Shown here: in pieces, positions 8,571 through 16,126 of the stretch
Position numbering within the stretch: position 1 is the stretch's first letter
Layout of the letters: the number at the start of each line of letters is the position of its first letter
IMG/VR virus record: IMGVR_UViG_3300048930_000041
Location: 1 to 30,217 of that record
Source of the DNA: a virus
Length of the DNA stretch: 30,217 nucleotides
Reading direction: 5' to 3' (one strand)
Program-made: the position numbers and the translations under genes
Notes under the pieces: model-generated
Told to the model about the DNA's origin: nothing
Databases searched by the model: none
The model's input: only the letters and a program-made list of their open reading frames with translations

Positions 8571-9181
8571 CAGACTGTCCCCAGGTTGTCCCAGTAAACC
8601 GTAAGGCGATTTATTTGGACCTCAAGGTTCGGATCGCCGATGAATCGCAGTTTGAACTCCGTCCCGGCCGCCGTCAGGGGCAGCACGCCGCCGTTGTAGG
8701 TCCACCCGCCGTCGGCCGATCCGACCGCAAGGGATTCGGCCAGGGTGCCGTCCCTGCCGCCGTTCTCGGACACGTAGACCTCGAGCGTGACCACGTTCAA
8801 GCCGTCGAAGTCGATCCCCGTCAGGCCCTTCAAGTCCCCGGGTTTGCCGAAGTCCAGCCACTGCGTCTCGGCATAGACCGACTCGCTTTCGGTGTTCGTG
8901 TCATCGGCCAGGAAGAACACATCGGGCATCATCAGGTGCAGCGCAGTGTCCCCATCCCGGCGCAGGTACATGGAGTTTCCAAGTTGCGCCCATGCGTTGA
9001 TGTTGGCCGTGCCTGTCTCGCCCAGGCCGTGCCACGCCCATGCGTTGAGCTTGGCCGTCTTGGAATAGGTCCATGCCGACCATCCATATTCACCAACGGA
9101 CGCGGCCGACAGCGTCTGGCGATACGGGATCTGACCAGCAGCGAACGGGCGCCGGGAGAATGCAGCGGATGCGAATGTCAT
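8570..9181 (-). CDS. Tail protein, beta-rich, following the gp10-like hub
   Basis: This 203-residue protein is rich in aromatic residues and beta strands (repeated Trp-Ala-Trp and Asn-Ala-Trp patterns near residues 35-65, and a terminal INRLTVYWDNLGTV strand). The ATG at 9181 follows the TAG of the gp10-like gene after exactly one in-frame codon (TAG GCC ATG), so it lies in the same frame as that gene. GGGG just before the TAG could act as a Shine-Dalgarno. It may be an independent tail component or a C-terminal domain of the hub reached by amber read-through. Confidence 0.65.
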   Translation of the reverse strand: MTFASAAFSRRPFAAGQIPYRQTLSAASVGEYGWSAWTYSKTAKLNAWAWHGLGETGTANINAWAQLGNSMYLRRDGDTALHLMMPDVFFLADDTNTESESVYAETQWLDFGKPGDLKGLTGIDFDGLNVVTLEVYVSENGGRDGTLAESLAVGSADGGWTYNGGVLPLTAAGTEFKLRFIGDPNLEVQINRLTVYWDNLGTV

Positions 9182-9184
9182 GGC

Positions 9185-10222
9185 CTACCCCGATGCCCAC
9201 CGCGACGGTGCCGTGACCCAGTACTGCGAGACCGGACCTGCAGCGATCGCCACCACCGATGGCTGCAGCCCGCCATTTGCTGTGCGGGTCAGCGACGTCG
9301 GCGAGCTGGTGAACGCCTTGATGGGGAGGCCCACATCCACGTCGGTCGGAAAAAGCGCGCTGGAGAGCGTCGTCAGGCTCCGTACCCCCGACTCGGAGAG
9401 GAACAGCAGATCACCGTACAGGCTCACGATCGAATGGTGATGGCGGGTTCCAACCCCGTCGACAACCCGGTCCAGCGCCATGCCGGTCGGGTCTGCATCG
9501 ATCGTCCACAGTTGAATCGACTGGTCGGTGAAGACTGCGAGCTTGCCCTGGTACAGGCCCAGCCCATAGACCTTCTGACCGCTGCTGAAGTGCTGGGCCA
9601 CCGGCAGGAAGCCCGCATTGCTTGCCGTGGTCCAGTCGGTCGGGTCGCCCACCTTGGAGTATTGCACCGCCTGGCCGTCGTCGGACACGGCATAGATCCG
9701 TCCCGTGGCAGTGACCATCTGGCCGGTCTTGGGCATGTTCACGTCCGACACCAGCGTGCCGGTGACGGTGTGGGTTCCGGTGTTCACGGAGAACAGGACG
9801 CCGTAGTTCGTCGTCCCGTTGTCGGGCGATACCACCGCCAGGAATCCGTTGTCCCAGCGCGAGACACCAAGCAGCCGGGCCGTCGTGGCATCGGCAAATG
9901 TCCCACCGGTCCCTGTCGAGTAGAACGCATAGACCAGCCGGTCGGCCGTCTCCGTGTTCACGATGTCGCTGACAAGGCCCGTGCTTGCGACGTTCCAGCA
10001 GGAGAAGGTCCACAGATACCCGGCATTGGACTCCAGGCCCTTCCACTGCGGACCCAGCGAGAACGACCCCGGCGCCTGCTTGAACTTGGCCCGCGAGCGC
10101 AGCCAACCGCCAGGCTGCACGTCCATGTTGATCAGCTTGGACAGAGAATTTGCAGGGGCAACACTCGAAGGTCGCGCCAGCAGCAGCCCGCCGTCGAACT
10201 TGTCGAAACTCGTCCTCGGCAT
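9185..10222 (-). CDS. P22 gp10-like tail hub / packaged DNA stabilisation protein
   Basis: This 345-residue protein starts at the ATG at 10222, one base after the stop of the connector gene. After MPRTSFDKFDGGLLLARPSS comes a series of repeated beta-strand units with Trp and Gly at strand ends (for example YLWTFSCWNV, GRIYAVSDDGQAVQYSKVGD, KLAVFTDQSIQLWTID). This is a beta-propeller-like pattern typical of P22 gp10-type proteins that plug the portal. The location after the connector gene fits. It is shorter than P22 gp10 (472 residues) and ends at an amber codon in frame with the next gene. Confidence 0.65.
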   Translation of the reverse strand: MPRTSFDKFDGGLLLARPSSVAPANSLSKLINMDVQPGGWLRSRAKFKQAPGSFSLGPQWKGLESNAGYLWTFSCWNVASTGLVSDIVNTETADRLVYAFYSTGTGGTFADATTARLLGVSRWDNGFLAVVSPDNGTTNYGVLFSVNTGTHTVTGTLVSDVNMPKTGQMVTATGRIYAVSDDGQAVQYSKVGDPTDWTTASNAGFLPVAQHFSSGQKVYGLGLYQGKLAVFTDQSIQLWTIDADPTGMALDRVVDGVGTRHHHSIVSLYGDLLFLSESGVRSLTTLSSALFPTDVDVGLPIKAFTSSPTSLTRTANGGLQPSVVAIAAGPVSQYWVTAPSRWASG

Positions 10223-10223
10223 G

Positions 10224-10931
10224 TCAGTCCCAGACCTGCCGGAATCCTCCAGCGGTTGCCACGATGCGCGGGGTCGGGGCGCGATCGCACGGCGGGATGA
10301 AGCGGCGGTTCTCCTTTTGCTGGTACTTCGCCTTGGACAGGCTGACCTTGAAAGCCTGCCCTGCGACCTCGGCATCGGCCTTGCCGTAGTGGGCCTTGCC
10401 CATTGCAATCGCATAGGCCAGGACCAGCCGATACGGAACACTCGGCACGTCCGCCGACTCGCTGAACCGGGTCAACACCCGGTTGTGGTCGATGTAGAGG
10501 GTGTACGCCTGGTCCGGGGTCGGCCACACCTCGAGCGTGAACACCGCGGGATCCGATGTGTAGTTGCTGTCGTACCACTCCGGGATGGCACGAAGGTCCG
10601 AGTGCGCCCGCATGGCGTGGGTGATGCCCTGGGACAGCGGCACTCGCTCTTGACTGCCCTGCGCAATCCAGACCTCCTGCACGCTGCCCCGGGCAATCGG
10701 CACGCTGTCGACGTCGGCCTCCCACGGGTATGTGGCGACATCGGCCGCCAGCGTGATCGTCGAGCGCACAGGGAACCCGTCATCGAGTTGCTCGTAGACG
10801 TATTCGTGCGCCTCGGTGAGGATGTCCTCCAGGGCCGGCGCGCTCCCCACCGCTGCGTTGTAGCCCACGCGTGTGCGCAGCGTGGCAAGCATGCTGGCGA
10901 AGGTCTTGGCGGGGGTGACGGTGATGGTCAT
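10224..10931 (-). CDS. Head-tail connector / adaptor protein
   Basis: This 235-residue protein starts at the ATG at 10931. It has an N-terminal helix pair (SMLATLRTRVGYN, ALEDILTEAHEYVYEQLDDG), then beta strands, and a C-terminal helix ending in a basic stretch (KAKYQQKENRR). The pattern of a helical start followed by FPVRSTITLAADVATYPW resembles phage adaptor proteins that bind the portal ring (gp4/gp6 class). It directly precedes the gp10-like hub, which supports a connector role. The Shine-Dalgarno is weak. The exact family is uncertain. Confidence 0.6.
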   Translation of the reverse strand: MTITVTPAKTFASMLATLRTRVGYNAAVGSAPALEDILTEAHEYVYEQLDDGFPVRSTITLAADVATYPWEADVDSVPIARGSVQEVWIAQGSQERVPLSQGITHAMRAHSDLRAIPEWYDSNYTSDPAVFTLEVWPTPDQAYTLYIDHNRVLTRFSESADVPSVPYRLVLAYAIAMGKAHYGKADAEVAGQAFKVSLSKAKYQQKENRRFIPPCDRAPTPRIVATAGGFRQVWD

Positions 10932-10963
10932 GGGGGTCTATGTGTACCGGCAGGGGATGGGAA

Positions 10964-12445
10964 TCAGGCCGAAGGAACCATCTCATCCATCGTCGGACAC
11001 TCCAACGTCCCTGCTGCAACCAATGTTTGCAGAGCCGCGCCAAGAGTGTGGAGTCGGTCGGCCTCGATCTGGATCGTCGTTGATGCCGCGCCCCGCCCGA
11101 CCACCTCATGCAGAACAAGGTACGAATCCAGGCCCGACGCTGCGACAAATTGCGCTCTTGTAATGACCGCGTTGATATTTATTGTTTCGGCGGCATCGTC
11201 TGCCGTATTCGCAGCGCCCTCATAGCGATGGCCGAAACTGGTTCCAAGCAAATTGTGTTTCCCCGCCACTACTCGTGGTGCGTTGACAAACCGCTTAGTC
11301 TGTACATCGGAGAGTCGCGCCACTCGAAAGCCAGCCGTCCATGCCAGATCGAGAAACGCCGGATCGCCCGCAGTGCGAGTCCATTGCCCTTGCGGCCAGA
11401 TGTAGCACTGCGCGCCCTGATTGTTTGTCAAACCACGCGACAAGAGCCAGTCCCGATTGGCCTGCATATCCGCGACGGCCGCCGCGTCTGTGGCATTGAC
11501 GGAAAACAGATTGCCAGAACCGCCCACAGGGCCGTGCGCCACGCAGAGATTGCCAGCCGCCACGTAGTCGCGCAGTTGCCGCTCGGTCGTGAAATAGCTG
11601 GTTGCGCCCACCCGATCAGCGATGATCCCGGATGTTGACTTGAGCCCATATCGGGCGAGAATCTGCACGCCAAGGTCATGAAACGATGCCGCGCCATCGT
11701 CGGCAATGATGAAGATTCGACCCTTGCGGCGGCGGAACCCGGCATACAGCGCGCGAACTCGAATTGTGGTCGTGCTGGCATTTGGCACAACGAATCGCAC
11801 CTTTGCGACGGTCCACAGTTGCTCGCTGGTGTCGCGGGTGTAGCTGTTTTTGGTCAGTTCCGTCCATGCGCTTGGTGCGCCGATGGTGCCAGAGTGCCCG
11901 CGATACACGGTAGCGGATGCCGATGCCATCGCACCGCCGCTGGAAGTTGCCGATGTGGCATAGGATGCCGTGCCAAGGTAGACCGTCGCGCTGATCCCGC
12001 TGTTGACGACCGAACTGCGCCAGTGCAGCATGGCCGAGTCCGCCGACAGCGCGGCAAAGGTGGGGACATTGACCTCCAGGTAATTGGCCGACCCAGAAAT
12101 GCCGGTGATGGTGTACCAGCGCCATTCCTCGCCATCAATCGTCTCGGTGCCGCTGGCGTCCAGCGTTGCGCCTGCGCCCATGGTGGTGGTGAGCGTTTGG
12201 CCGTCGCCAGGAGCGAACAGGGCGCGGGCCATTTGCGTCTCAGTCAGCCGCAGCACCTGATTCCCAGCCCCATCCACCAGGGATATGGCGTTGCCGTACC
12301 GATCAAGACCAGTTCTAAGTGGGTACGAAGTCCCGCCATACACCGCCGCCCCAGCCGCCACCGCAGCCGCCTCGGTCGTCGCCGCAAGCGTGCCCACCGA
12401 TGCACCCGCCGGATACCCGTTCCAGTCCCGCGTGAATGTGATCAT
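10964..12445 (-). CDS. Tail appendage with NodB-like polysaccharide deacetylase domain
   Basis: This 493-residue protein starts at the ATG at 12445 with a GGAG Shine-Dalgarno 8 bases upstream. Residues 1-235 are a beta-rich, Ser/Thr/Gly-rich particle-binding region. Residues about 240-490 match the NodB (carbohydrate esterase 4) layout: GRIFIIADDGAASF (DDG at 249-251), GLKSTSGIIAD, a helix, then AAGNLCVAHG (His304), YIWPQG (350-353) in place of RxPYG, and SYLVLHE (445-447) as the last motif. The second His of the usual HxxxH metal pair is absent (HGPVG). The inferred role is trimming host surface glycans. It could also be catalytically dead and only bind glycan. Confidence 0.65.
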   Translation of the reverse strand: MITFTRDWNGYPAGASVGTLAATTEAAAVAAGAAVYGGTSYPLRTGLDRYGNAISLVDGAGNQVLRLTETQMARALFAPGDGQTLTTTMGAGATLDASGTETIDGEEWRWYTITGISGSANYLEVNVPTFAALSADSAMLHWRSSVVNSGISATVYLGTASYATSATSSGGAMASASATVYRGHSGTIGAPSAWTELTKNSYTRDTSEQLWTVAKVRFVVPNASTTTIRVRALYAGFRRRKGRIFIIADDGAASFHDLGVQILARYGLKSTSGIIADRVGATSYFTTERQLRDYVAAGNLCVAHGPVGGSGNLFSVNATDAAAVADMQANRDWLLSRGLTNNQGAQCYIWPQGQWTRTAGDPAFLDLAWTAGFRVARLSDVQTKRFVNAPRVVAGKHNLLGTSFGHRYEGAANTADDAAETININAVITRAQFVAASGLDSYLVLHEVVGRGAASTTIQIEADRLHTLGAALQTLVAAGTLECPTMDEMVPSA

Positions 12446-12458
12446 TTCCAGTTCTCCG

Positions 12459-13670
12459 TCATTTCTTGAGTTGTGACACTTCTGCCTGCAGCGCCACAAT
12501 CTGCGCCTGCTGCTCTTGGATTGCTTTAAACGCAAGGGCAACCATGTGCCCGTAGTACAGGGCGTCCGGTGATCCGTCCTCGTCGTATTGCACGAACTCT
12601 GTCAGGCCGGCCGCATGGACTTCCTCGGCAATCAGGCCGCCATACGTGCGATCGGCAGGGTCAGAGTCGCCGGGCTTTTTGTCCTTGATCTTCTCGGCCC
12701 GCCGATCCACATCGCCTTTGGCCTTGCTCTTGTACGTCACCGGGCGCAGCCGCATCACGGCATCGATGCCGTTTGCATAGTCCGCGACGTCCTTCTTGTA
12801 CTTGACCGAGGATGTAGATCGATACAGGAACCCGTCTGACTGAATGACCACGTTGGCCGCAACGGCAGTGGTCAGCAGGTACGGATTGGATGCGGCGCCT
12901 CCAGACCCTCCGAAGTTGATGGCGCCATCGTCTCGGAACTGAGCAAGCTGCGACGACGCGGAATTGAGGACAAGCAGGGAATTGCTTGTCAAAGTCGCAC
13001 CGCCGCCTTTGATGTACAAACGCTGATTTGCGGTCGCTGCAATGCCCAACCCCAAATTGCCATCCGAGCGCATGCTCATGCGCTCAGTGCCAGATGTGCG
13101 CCACGAATACTGCAGCGAGTCGTACCGCATTTCCGTGTAGGCAGCACCGGACCTGTTGTAGCTCTGCAGCGTGGTTATCGAGGCTCCCGGGTCAATCTCA
13201 AGGCCGTTTGCCCCGGCATTGGAGATGACGAGTTTGAACAGCGGGGTCGTCGTCCCGATGCCGATGTCGCCAGACCCCAGCGACGTGATGTCGGTGTTCG
13301 CTCCAGACTTGGCCGCCACCAGAGCGGCGCGCCACTCCGCTTGGATCGCACTCGTATCCGGCGCCATCGGGGCAATGCCCACCAGCTTCGTGCCGGCCGT
13401 GAAGTTCACCGCCGCACCTCCGTTGCTCGACCCGCGAACCGTCGTGCGGGTGAGCTGGTTCGCACCGGAATAGGTCCCCAGGCCGTACTCATACTCGCCG
13501 GTCGGCTGACCGAAGGAGTTGACGCCCTCGATGTAGTACCAGACCGTGTCGGCCACCGAGCACACCGACGCGAAGGAGCGGAACCCCAGCGATGCACCGG
13601 CGAGCGTGAACACGCCAGTGCCCGTCGTGGTGCTCGACTCCAGAACGCGGTCTGCGACGATCAATGGCAT
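12459..13670 (-). CDS. Tail fibre/spike with C-terminal S74 intramolecular chaperone
   Basis: This 403-residue protein starts at the ATG at 13670 after a TAAGGA Shine-Dalgarno that overlaps the previous stop. Residues 1-130 form a particle-binding region with a Trp-Tyr-Tyr strand and TYSGANQLTRTTV. Residues 130-285 are beta-rich with the IGIGTTTPLFKLVIS pattern common in S74 fibres. Residues about 286-403 are the S74 self-cleaving chaperone: STSSVKYKKDV (candidate catalytic Ser287/288 and Lys292/293), LRPVTYKSK, GLIAEEVHAAG and YYGHMVALAFKAIQEQQAQI. In this family the domain trimerises the fibre and then cuts itself off before the Ser. The product is probably the receptor-binding protein. Confidence 0.85.
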   Translation of the reverse strand: MPLIVADRVLESSTTTGTGVFTLAGASLGFRSFASVCSVADTVWYYIEGVNSFGQPTGEYEYGLGTYSGANQLTRTTVRGSSNGGAAVNFTAGTKLVGIAPMAPDTSAIQAEWRAALVAAKSGANTDITSLGSGDIGIGTTTPLFKLVISNAGANGLEIDPGASITTLQSYNRSGAAYTEMRYDSLQYSWRTSGTERMSMRSDGNLGLGIAATANQRLYIKGGGATLTSNSLLVLNSASSQLAQFRDDGAINFGGSGGAASNPYLLTTAVAANVVIQSDGFLYRSTSSVKYKKDVADYANGIDAVMRLRPVTYKSKAKGDVDRRAEKIKDKKPGDSDPADRTYGGLIAEEVHAAGLTEFVQYDEDGSPDALYYGHMVALAFKAIQEQQAQIVALQAEVSQLKK

Positions 13671-13682
13671 GACGAGCCGTCC

Positions 13683-14198
13683 TTACGCCGGCACGGCGGC
13701 CTTGATGGCCTCCAGGATCTGCGCCTTGGTGGAATCTTCGTCCACGTCGATGTCGTGCGCGGACGCGTATTCGAGCAGCTGCGCCTTGGTCCACTGGGCC
13801 CCGGGTTTCCCGGCCGCTTCCTGGCCAGCTGAGTCGCTGGCAGGGGCACCGGTCTTGACGGACTTGGGCTTGGAGTCAGGGCCCTCGAGCACGATACCGG
13901 TGTTCTCGTTCTCGACCTGGCCGACGCTGGCGTTGAGCACAGCCCGGCGGATGTCGCCGCGCGCCGTCACGCCATAGGCATCACGCACTGCGTTCTCGTT
14001 GTACTTGCGGGTCAGGCGGTCGTATTCGTCGTCCGCGTCGATCTCGGCGTTTTGGCCGGTCGGCTCGCCCGGGTAGACGTTCGAGTCGCCATGAATCGCC
14101 TGCAGAACAGGGATCTCGTATTCGGGAACCTGGGGGTAATGCGTGGTCGTGATGTCACGATGCACGCCGACGGAGAACAGGGGGACAAGATGTTTCAT
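13683..14198 (-). CDS. Head/tail-associated protein with C-terminal HeH/SAP-like domain
   Basis: This 171-residue protein starts at the ATG at 14198. The N-terminal part (PLFSVGVHRDITTTHYPQVP) is unlike anything I can name. The C-terminal 35 residues read WTKAQLLEYASAHDIDVDED then TKAQILEAIKAA, which is a helix-extended-helix (HeH/LEM/SAP-like) motif of the kind that often closes small phage head proteins and can bind nucleic acid. It follows the major capsid gene across a 74-base gap that holds a strong hairpin. Confidence 0.65.
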   Translation of the reverse strand: MKHLVPLFSVGVHRDITTTHYPQVPEYEIPVLQAIHGDSNVYPGEPTGQNAEIDADDEYDRLTRKYNENAVRDAYGVTARGDIRRAVLNASVGQVENENTGIVLEGPDSKPKSVKTGAPASDSAGQEAAGKPGAQWTKAQLLEYASAHDIDVDEDSTKAQILEAIKAAVPA

Positions 14199-14240
14199 TG
14201 GAGGGTTCTCGCTTTCTGTGTAGCAGGGGTCAAGGAAGCA

Positions 14241-14266
14241 GCGGCCCGGGGTTTATGCCGGGCCGC
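14241..14266 (-). terminator. Strong hairpin after the major capsid gene
   Basis: A perfect 9-bp GC stem (GCGGCCCGG with CCGGGCCGC) around an 8-base loop lies 7 bases past the capsid stop. No U-tract follows on the minus strand, so it may be a leaky or factor-dependent terminator, or an RNA-stability element that keeps capsid mRNA abundant. Confidence 0.6.
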
Positions 14267-14272
14267 CAGGGG

Positions 14273-15319
14273 TTACGCGACGATGATCAGACCGTGCGCG
14301 TTGCGACGGTGCGCCTTCACGCGGCACCGCAGGTCCACTGACACGTAGGTCGCGCGGATGTTGTGCGGCGACTGCGGGCTGTAGACCGTCATGCCGTCGT
14401 CCTCGTACATCAACTGGTCGGAGTTGATGAAGTAGGCCCGCTTCTCCCACAGGGCCGAAGCAGCCGGAGTTTCCAGCGCGTCCAGGGTCGAGAACGTCGG
14501 ATCCCACAGGATTTCCACGCCCTTGTAGAACAGGCCCGTCTTGGAGCCCTGGCCCACACCGGCGTCGATGCGCTTGACGCTGCCGGCATCGGTGTTCTGG
14601 GTCAGCGTGATCAGCGTGCGGTACACGTCGATGAACGTCGATCCAGCCAGGATGCAGTCAGGAGTGCCACCGTTGCGATGGCAGGCGCGCCACATGGTTT
14701 CCATGGTCGCCAGCAGGTTGCCCGTGGCCACCGCGCCGGCGAAGTAGTTGCGCCAGTAGGTCTTGGTCGCCGGGTCCAGGCCGCCATAGGTGCCGACCGC
14801 AGGGGTGCGCGACACAGCAGCATCCAGGCCGACAACCGCCTCGGCGCTCGACGTGCCATCACGGTGCAGTTCGATGTCCAGCTTCTCCTTGAAGCCAAGC
14901 TCGAACGCTTCCATGTGCTCGGTGATCATGTTCGTGATCACGGCCTTCTCGTTCGCAGTGGGCACCAGCTTGCCCTTGCTCGCCGGGTCCGGGTCCACGT
15001 ACACGCCAGCGGCGAACAGGTTGTCCCAGGGCAGGTACATGCCGTCCAGGGCGGTGTACCACTCGTAGGTGGCCTGATCGACCGTATCGCGCTTGGTGAA
15101 GGTGCGCGCCGACTCGCCCTTGGACCAGGCGAAGTTGGTGCCATAGCCCTTGCGCACTTGAACCTTCTGGTTCACGCCAGGGTTGAGCTTCTTGCGCTTG
15201 GCCATGAGCTTTTCGAGCAGCGGATGCTGCGTGCCGACCTGATCGATCGGGCGATTGCGGAGATAGTCCGCGATAGAGAGCGTGGCAATGGTTGCCAGAT
15301 CGCCGCCAGAGATAGCCAT
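14273..15319 (-). CDS. Major capsid protein
   Basis: The start chosen is the ATG at 15319, which has a strong GGAGG Shine-Dalgarno 7 bases upstream; the frame remains open further upstream but without a comparable start. The 348-residue product begins MAISGGDLATIATLSIADYL and has the Gly/aromatic-rich, mixed alpha/beta composition of an HK97-fold coat protein, with a late FYKGVEILWDPTFS beta segment. It follows the scaffold gene and precedes a strong hairpin, as capsid genes often do. The order terminase, portal, scaffold, capsid is the main evidence. Sequence similarity to a named coat family is not claimed. Confidence 0.8.
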   Translation of the reverse strand: MAISGGDLATIATLSIADYLRNRPIDQVGTQHPLLEKLMAKRKKLNPGVNQKVQVRKGYGTNFAWSKGESARTFTKRDTVDQATYEWYTALDGMYLPWDNLFAAGVYVDPDPASKGKLVPTANEKAVITNMITEHMEAFELGFKEKLDIELHRDGTSSAEAVVGLDAAVSRTPAVGTYGGLDPATKTYWRNYFAGAVATGNLLATMETMWRACHRNGGTPDCILAGSTFIDVYRTLITLTQNTDAGSVKRIDAGVGQGSKTGLFYKGVEILWDPTFSTLDALETPAASALWEKRAYFINSDQLMYEDDGMTVYSPQSPHNIRATYVSVDLRCRVKAHRRNAHGLIIVA

Positions 15320-15458
15320 GATGGGCCTCCGTGAGAAAGAAAATGGGTCATTCCTTTCACGCTGCCGACGCACCATCTCGGCTGGAGGCATTTGCAGGAC
15401 TCGGCTTGCCGGTGGTGAACCCGGCTTGCACCTTGTGGCCTTGCCCTGCTGGGGCTGT

Positions 15459-15470
15459 GGGTCGCGACCC
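15459..15470. repeat. 12-bp palindrome in the capsid leader
   Basis: GGGTCGCGACCC is a perfect palindrome in the non-coding gap upstream of the capsid gene. It could form a short hairpin in RNA or bind a dimeric protein. No partner copy was seen. Confidence 0.4.
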
Positions 15471-15593
15471 CCACGAACGAGCGAAAATTCCGAGCGTGTT
15501 GTCAGCCGCAAAACCGCCGGACGCGACCCCGGCTACTGCGATTTAGGTCATGGCAACTGACGGGTGTGATTCTTGTACGATGTCAAGCGTCTG

Positions 15594-15610
15594 GCGCCAG
15601 AAAATCACTC
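15594..15610 (-). repeat. 17-nt exact repeat, copy 2
   Basis: This second copy of GAGTGATTTTCTGGCGC begins 4 bases after the stop of the HNH-AP2 gene. Its end overlaps a perfect 12-bp palindrome TCTGGCGCCAGA (15590-15601). Copy 1 also sits at the 3' end of a gene. Confidence 0.5.
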
Positions 15611-15614
15611 TTAC

Positions 15615-16112
15615 TCAAATAGTGCAACCAGCATGCAATTTTCTTTTCTCCAGCAAGTAGGCTGCATGCGCCGCCTCTGGGCTATCAAAAACGCCGATAT
15701 GCCTTTGGCGCGATCCAGGCGGCTTGATATGCGCATACCACTTCTTGCCATGTTTCGAAACGCCTAGATAGCCAGACTTGTTGTGACACATGGCGCCTGT
15801 TTGATTCTGCGAATTTGTGAACGCATCAACGTCGCGCAGGTTTTCCCACGTGTTGTCATCTCGAATACCGTTCTTGTGATCAACAAGCCCGGACGGCCAA
15901 TTGCCAGTCACGTGCAGCCAGATGAGTCTGGCGGCTCGATAGCGCCTTTGATCAACCATCACTGAAAGGTAGCCACTGCCGGAAGGCGTTCCTGCAACGT
16001 CCCCAGCCCGCACGCCTCCAAATTTTGGGGAACGGCGCCACGTGAGTAAGCCAGTCTCTTTGTTGTAGTCAAATAATTGGCGCAGACGATCCGCGGTGAT
16101 ATCGTGTTTCAT
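15615..16112 (-). CDS. HNH homing endonuclease with AP2 DNA-binding domain
   Basis: This 165-residue protein starts at the ATG at 16112, 14 bases after the scaffold stop, with a GAGGG overlapping that stop as Shine-Dalgarno. The N-terminal half is an HNH_3-type nuclease (YRAARLIWLHVTGNWP, then LVDHKNGIRDDNTWENLRDV, with His79 and Asn87/Asn91 as likely active-site residues, and TNSQNQ). Residues about 113-160 form an AP2 domain (SGYLGVSKHGKKWYAHI, IGVFDSPEAAHAAY). This architecture is typical of freestanding selfish endonucleases in phages. The DNA is visibly richer in A and T than its neighbours, which suggests recent arrival between scaffold and capsid genes. Confidence 0.9.
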   Translation of the reverse strand: MKHDITADRLRQLFDYNKETGLLTWRRSPKFGGVRAGDVAGTPSGSGYLSVMVDQRRYRAARLIWLHVTGNWPSGLVDHKNGIRDDNTWENLRDVDAFTNSQNQTGAMCHNKSGYLGVSKHGKKWYAHIKPPGSRQRHIGVFDSPEAAHAAYLLEKRKLHAGCTI

Positions 16113-16126
16113 GTTCTTGCCAACCC

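Larger units (their letters stand above)
15320..15614 (-). other. 295-base gap between homing endonuclease and capsid genes
   Basis: This gap is large for such a compact genome. It holds, in minus-strand order, a 17-base repeat copy overlapping a 12-bp palindrome, a TTGACA hexamer with no convincing -10 box, a 61-codon stop-free frame without a usual start codon (15542-15357, ending in TGA), a 12-bp palindrome at 15459-15470, and the capsid ribosome-binding site. It may be the remnant of a small gene disrupted when the endonuclease entered, or a capsid leader region. Confidence 0.5.

Noticed and set aside
8615-10300. 561-codon open frame on the plus strand
   Set aside because: It lies antisense to the gp10-like and following tail genes, which have better start signals and composition. 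Long antisense frames are common in GC-rich DNA.
9954-11225. 423-codon open frame on the plus strand
   Set aside because: It is antisense to the connector, hub and deacetylase-like genes and has no recognisable domain.
10964-13670. Diversity-generating retroelement targeting the fibre
   Set aside because: No reverse transcriptase or template-variable repeat pair was seen in the window.
15581-15586. TTGACA on the minus strand as a capsid promoter
   Set aside because: No acceptable -10 hexamer is found 16-18 bases downstream.
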